From: M2408 sp040386975
Lineage (GTDB): Bacteria; Bacteroidota; Bacteroidia; Flavobacteriales_D; Crocinitomicaceae
Assembly (NCBI GenBank): GCA_040386975.1
Contig: JAZKEO010000023.1
Coordinates: 1-64,000, forward strand
Direction: 5' to 3'
DNA length: 64,000 bases
Position numbers and translations under genes: made by a program
The notes under the pieces: model-generated
Told to the model about the DNA's origin: nothing
The model's input: the letters and a program-made list of their open reading frames with translations, nothing else
The model's database searches: none
Shown here: positions 62,648 to 64,000 of the stretch, one piece after another
Layout: each line of letters opens with the position of its first letter
Position numbering within the stretch: position 1 is the first letter of the stretch

Positions 62648-63439
62648 ATGAGTAACATTTGGATAACTTATGCTTGGAGTGACAATGAACAAGGCGATGT
62701 TGATTTTGTCGCACAAGAACTTGAAAGCGCTGGTGTAACCATCAAATTGGATAGGTGGAATATTTCAGCTGGGAATAGATTATGGCCTCAAATTGAGAAT
62801 TTTATTTGTTCAGAAGAAGAAAGTGATGTTTGGATTCTAATAGCCACAACAAATAGTCTTTCTAGTGAACCTTGTAAAGAAGAATTTGCCTACGCATTAG
62901 ATAGAGCTCTAAACAGTCGAGGAAATAACTTTCCTGTAATTGGATTATTTCTTGGTAGTGTTGACGAGTCATTAATTCCTGCTAGTATTCGAACAAGACT
63001 ATATGTAAGTATTACAGACCCCGATTGGAAAGAGAGAATTATTGCAGCGGCTGATGGTCGCAATCATAATGTGGTTAGACAAGAGATTCAGCCTTTTTAT
63101 GTGAAAATTCATGAAGGGCAAAATGGAAATCGACAATTTGCAATCGAGGTAAGACCAAGAGCAGGTGTCTGGGCTCCTTTTATCGCCGGAATTCCAACTG
63201 AAGAGAAAGAAACTGTAAAACCACATATTATGATTGGACCTAGAGATGTACCAACAAATTCAGGTATGTTAGTAAATTGTGGTGAATCTGAGTCCCCGGA
63301 TGGAAAGTTATGGATTATGTCAGCTGGCAACCAATCAACACCAACTGAAAGTTATTATGTATGGTGTGAAAAACTGCCTTCAACACTAGTTTTCGGAGTG
63401 AATGGAAAAGCTCCTCAATATACAATAAATCTAGGGTAA
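62648..63439 (+). CDS. TIR-domain protein with unrecognised C-terminal domain
   Basis: A 263-residue soluble protein. Residues 3-140 are a TIR domain: IWITYAWSDNEQGDVDFV (box 1 region), IKLDRWNISAGNRLW, DVWILIATTNSLSSEPCKEEF with Glu79 placed as the NADase catalytic Glu (C-x-x-E), and later IRTRLYVSI. Residues 160-263 (PFYVKIHEGQNGNRQFAIEV to PQYTINLG) are beta-rich and match no domain I know. Bacterial TIR proteins often cleave NAD+ in anti-phage defence, with the second domain as sensor. No other defence gene is next to it. GGGTA-AAGAA-TACCC (63433-63447) forms a small hairpin at its stop. Confidence 0.75.
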   Translation: MSNIWITYAWSDNEQGDVDFVAQELESAGVTIKLDRWNISAGNRLWPQIENFICSEEESDVWILIATTNSLSSEPCKEEFAYALDRALNSRGNNFPVIGLFLGSVDESLIPASIRTRLYVSITDPDWKERIIAAADGRNHNVVRQEIQPFYVKIHEGQNGNRQFAIEVRPRAGVWAPFIAGIPTEEKETVKPHIMIGPRDVPTNSGMLVNCGESESPDGKLWIMSAGNQSTPTESYYVWCEKLPSTLVFGVNGKAPQYTINLG

Positions 63440-63473
63440 AGAATACCCAACCCATAACAAAACCTAAAATCAT

Positions 63474-63501
63474 CGGGCGACAAGTACTAGTGCTTAGCCC
63501 G
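63474..63501. repeat. GC-rich imperfect palindrome after the TIR gene
   Basis: CGGGC (63474-63478) pairs with GCCCG (63497-63501), and AAGTAC with GTGCTT inside (one G-U), around CTAG. It is much more GC-rich than the surrounding DNA. The shape resembles recombination-site hairpins such as attC, but the attC core motifs are not clearly present. Confidence 0.4.
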
Positions 63502-63528
63502 CTGCTTCTAAGTTCAACCGCTAAAAAC

Positions 63529-64000
63529 CTACATCTGTCTCACACTTCCTTTTTTTCCTTGTGAAATATCCAAAATCCAAGAATAATAACCAATAAAATG
63601 AGAATCAAAAAAGCCTCGTTTTGAATATAATTTTGATGGAATGTAAATTCGTTTTGAATCAGAAAGTCCTGAAGCTTTTGTTTGTGGTGCTACCCCATCC
63701 TGTAAACATGGCGCATCAAATTTCGTTGTGTTAAATCTACTTCCGTATTGCCAAACTTCTTGCCATTCACTTTCATTTACTTTTCCAGATTTTGCGTTTT
63801 CTGGAGCGATAATGTAGTAAGAACCAAAATTGATTTTGCCTTTTAATTCTTCAATCATTCCTTGCGCATAAGCAAATCCCATGCTATGAGCGATTAGGTA
63901 AAGTGTGTCGTTTTCTGATGATTTTGGAATTTCATTTAATATTTGAAGTAAATTTCGTGCAGCCAATCGACCTTTACTTTTTCTTAAATTAAAACCTTTT
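63529..64000 (-). CDS. Alpha/beta hydrolase-like protein, N-terminus beyond the window
   Basis: A partial gene: at least 157 residues in frame from 64000 with no stop or convincing start, so it continues to the right. AHSMGFAYAQGM is the nucleophile elbow (G/A-H-S-M-G), DTLYLIAHS the strand before it, and GSYYIIAPENAK the next strand. IGYYSWIL and DSHF near the end could supply the catalytic His. The family is clear at the fold level, but the substrate is unknown. It is convergent with the TIR gene. Confidence 0.6.
   Translation of the reverse strand, partial: KGFNLRKSKGRLAARNLLQILNEIPKSSENDTLYLIAHSMGFAYAQGMIEELKGKINFGSYYIIAPENAKSGKVNESEWQEVWQYGSRFNTTKFDAPCLQDGVAPQTKASGLSDSKRIYIPSKLYSKRGFFDSHFIGYYSWILDISQGKKGSVRQM

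Noticed and set aside
62439..62714. 91-codon minus-strand ORF across the TIR start
   Set aside because: A shadow of the lipoprotein end and TIR start; low complexity, rich in Phe and Ser, as expected for antisense of AT-rich coding DNA.
63440..63540. Firm attC (integron) call
   Set aside because: The hairpin is there, but the RYYYAAC/GTTRRRY boxes are not convincing and no integrase is in view; kept only as a possibility.

Overview
The window is about 64 kb of AT-rich DNA from a member of the Bacteroidota, most likely the class Flavobacteriia. The signs are: a type IX secretion (T9SS) type A sorting tail (gene at 20846-23419) and a gliding-motility-type (type B) tail (38360-42406); promoters of the TTG-N18/20-TAnnTTTG type; a TonB-dependent receptor with a carboxypeptidase-regulatory N-domain; PorV-like and other outer-membrane barrels; bacillithiol deacetylase BshB1; the short AMP nucleosidase; DUF4494 and DUF4199 proteins; and a Rho factor with a long disordered insert. 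A run of 10 N at 34159-34168 shows that the source is a draft assembly.

Layout. 0.06-3.6 kb: sixA-like phosphatase, then an ECF sigma / membrane anti-sigma-like barrel / lipoprotein operon coupled by ATGA overlaps. 3.7-5.4 kb: methyltransferase plus di-haem cytochrome c peroxidase. 5.5-8.9 kb (minus): amn, recQ and a small membrane protein. 9.1-14.9 kb (plus): ilvE, pepD, then dapF-hypothetical-GNAT-mltG. 14.9-20.7 kb (minus): secreted protein, bshB1, proC, yqgE, rhomboid, mutL. 20.8-24.7 kb (minus): T9SS cargo, small lipoprotein, CDF transporter. 24.8-32 kb: SPFH protein, L,D-transpeptidase, second rhomboid, class IV aminotransferase, lhgO and a sensor histidine kinase with a solute-binding domain. 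32.1-33.1 kb: a free-standing LAGLIDADG homing endonuclease. 33.3-38.1 kb (minus): gapped TonB-family receptor, MarR regulator, prfC. 38.4-42.4 kb: giant PKD/T9SS type B protein. 42.4-44.9 kb (minus): transglutaminase-like protein and tatA. 44.9-51.9 kb (plus): SRP RNA, transaldolase, DUF4199, rho, secreted protein, DUF4494, pdxH, M16 peptidase. 52.4-54.1 kb: dnaX, split by a 10-A slippery run. 54.3-57.6 kb (minus): outer-membrane operon. 57.7-62.5 kb (plus): universal stress protein, lysozyme-fold protein, repeat protein, lipoprotein. 62.6-64 kb: a TIR-domain protein with an unrecognised C-terminal domain, a GC-rich palindrome, and the end of an alpha/beta hydrolase running off the window.

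Most of the window is ordinary housekeeping. The unusual layer is a set of at least six families of short dispersed repeats, which fill many intergenic gaps, often start exactly at stop codons, and in three unrelated proteins (Rho, TatA, the anti-sigma-like protein) have become coding sequence for disordered linkers. Other items worth following are the likely programmed gamma/tau frameshift in dnaX, the TIR protein with its downstream palindrome, and the homing endonuclease with an added zinc knuckle and helix-turn-helix. No tRNA, 5S/16S/23S rRNA, CRISPR array or transposase was seen.
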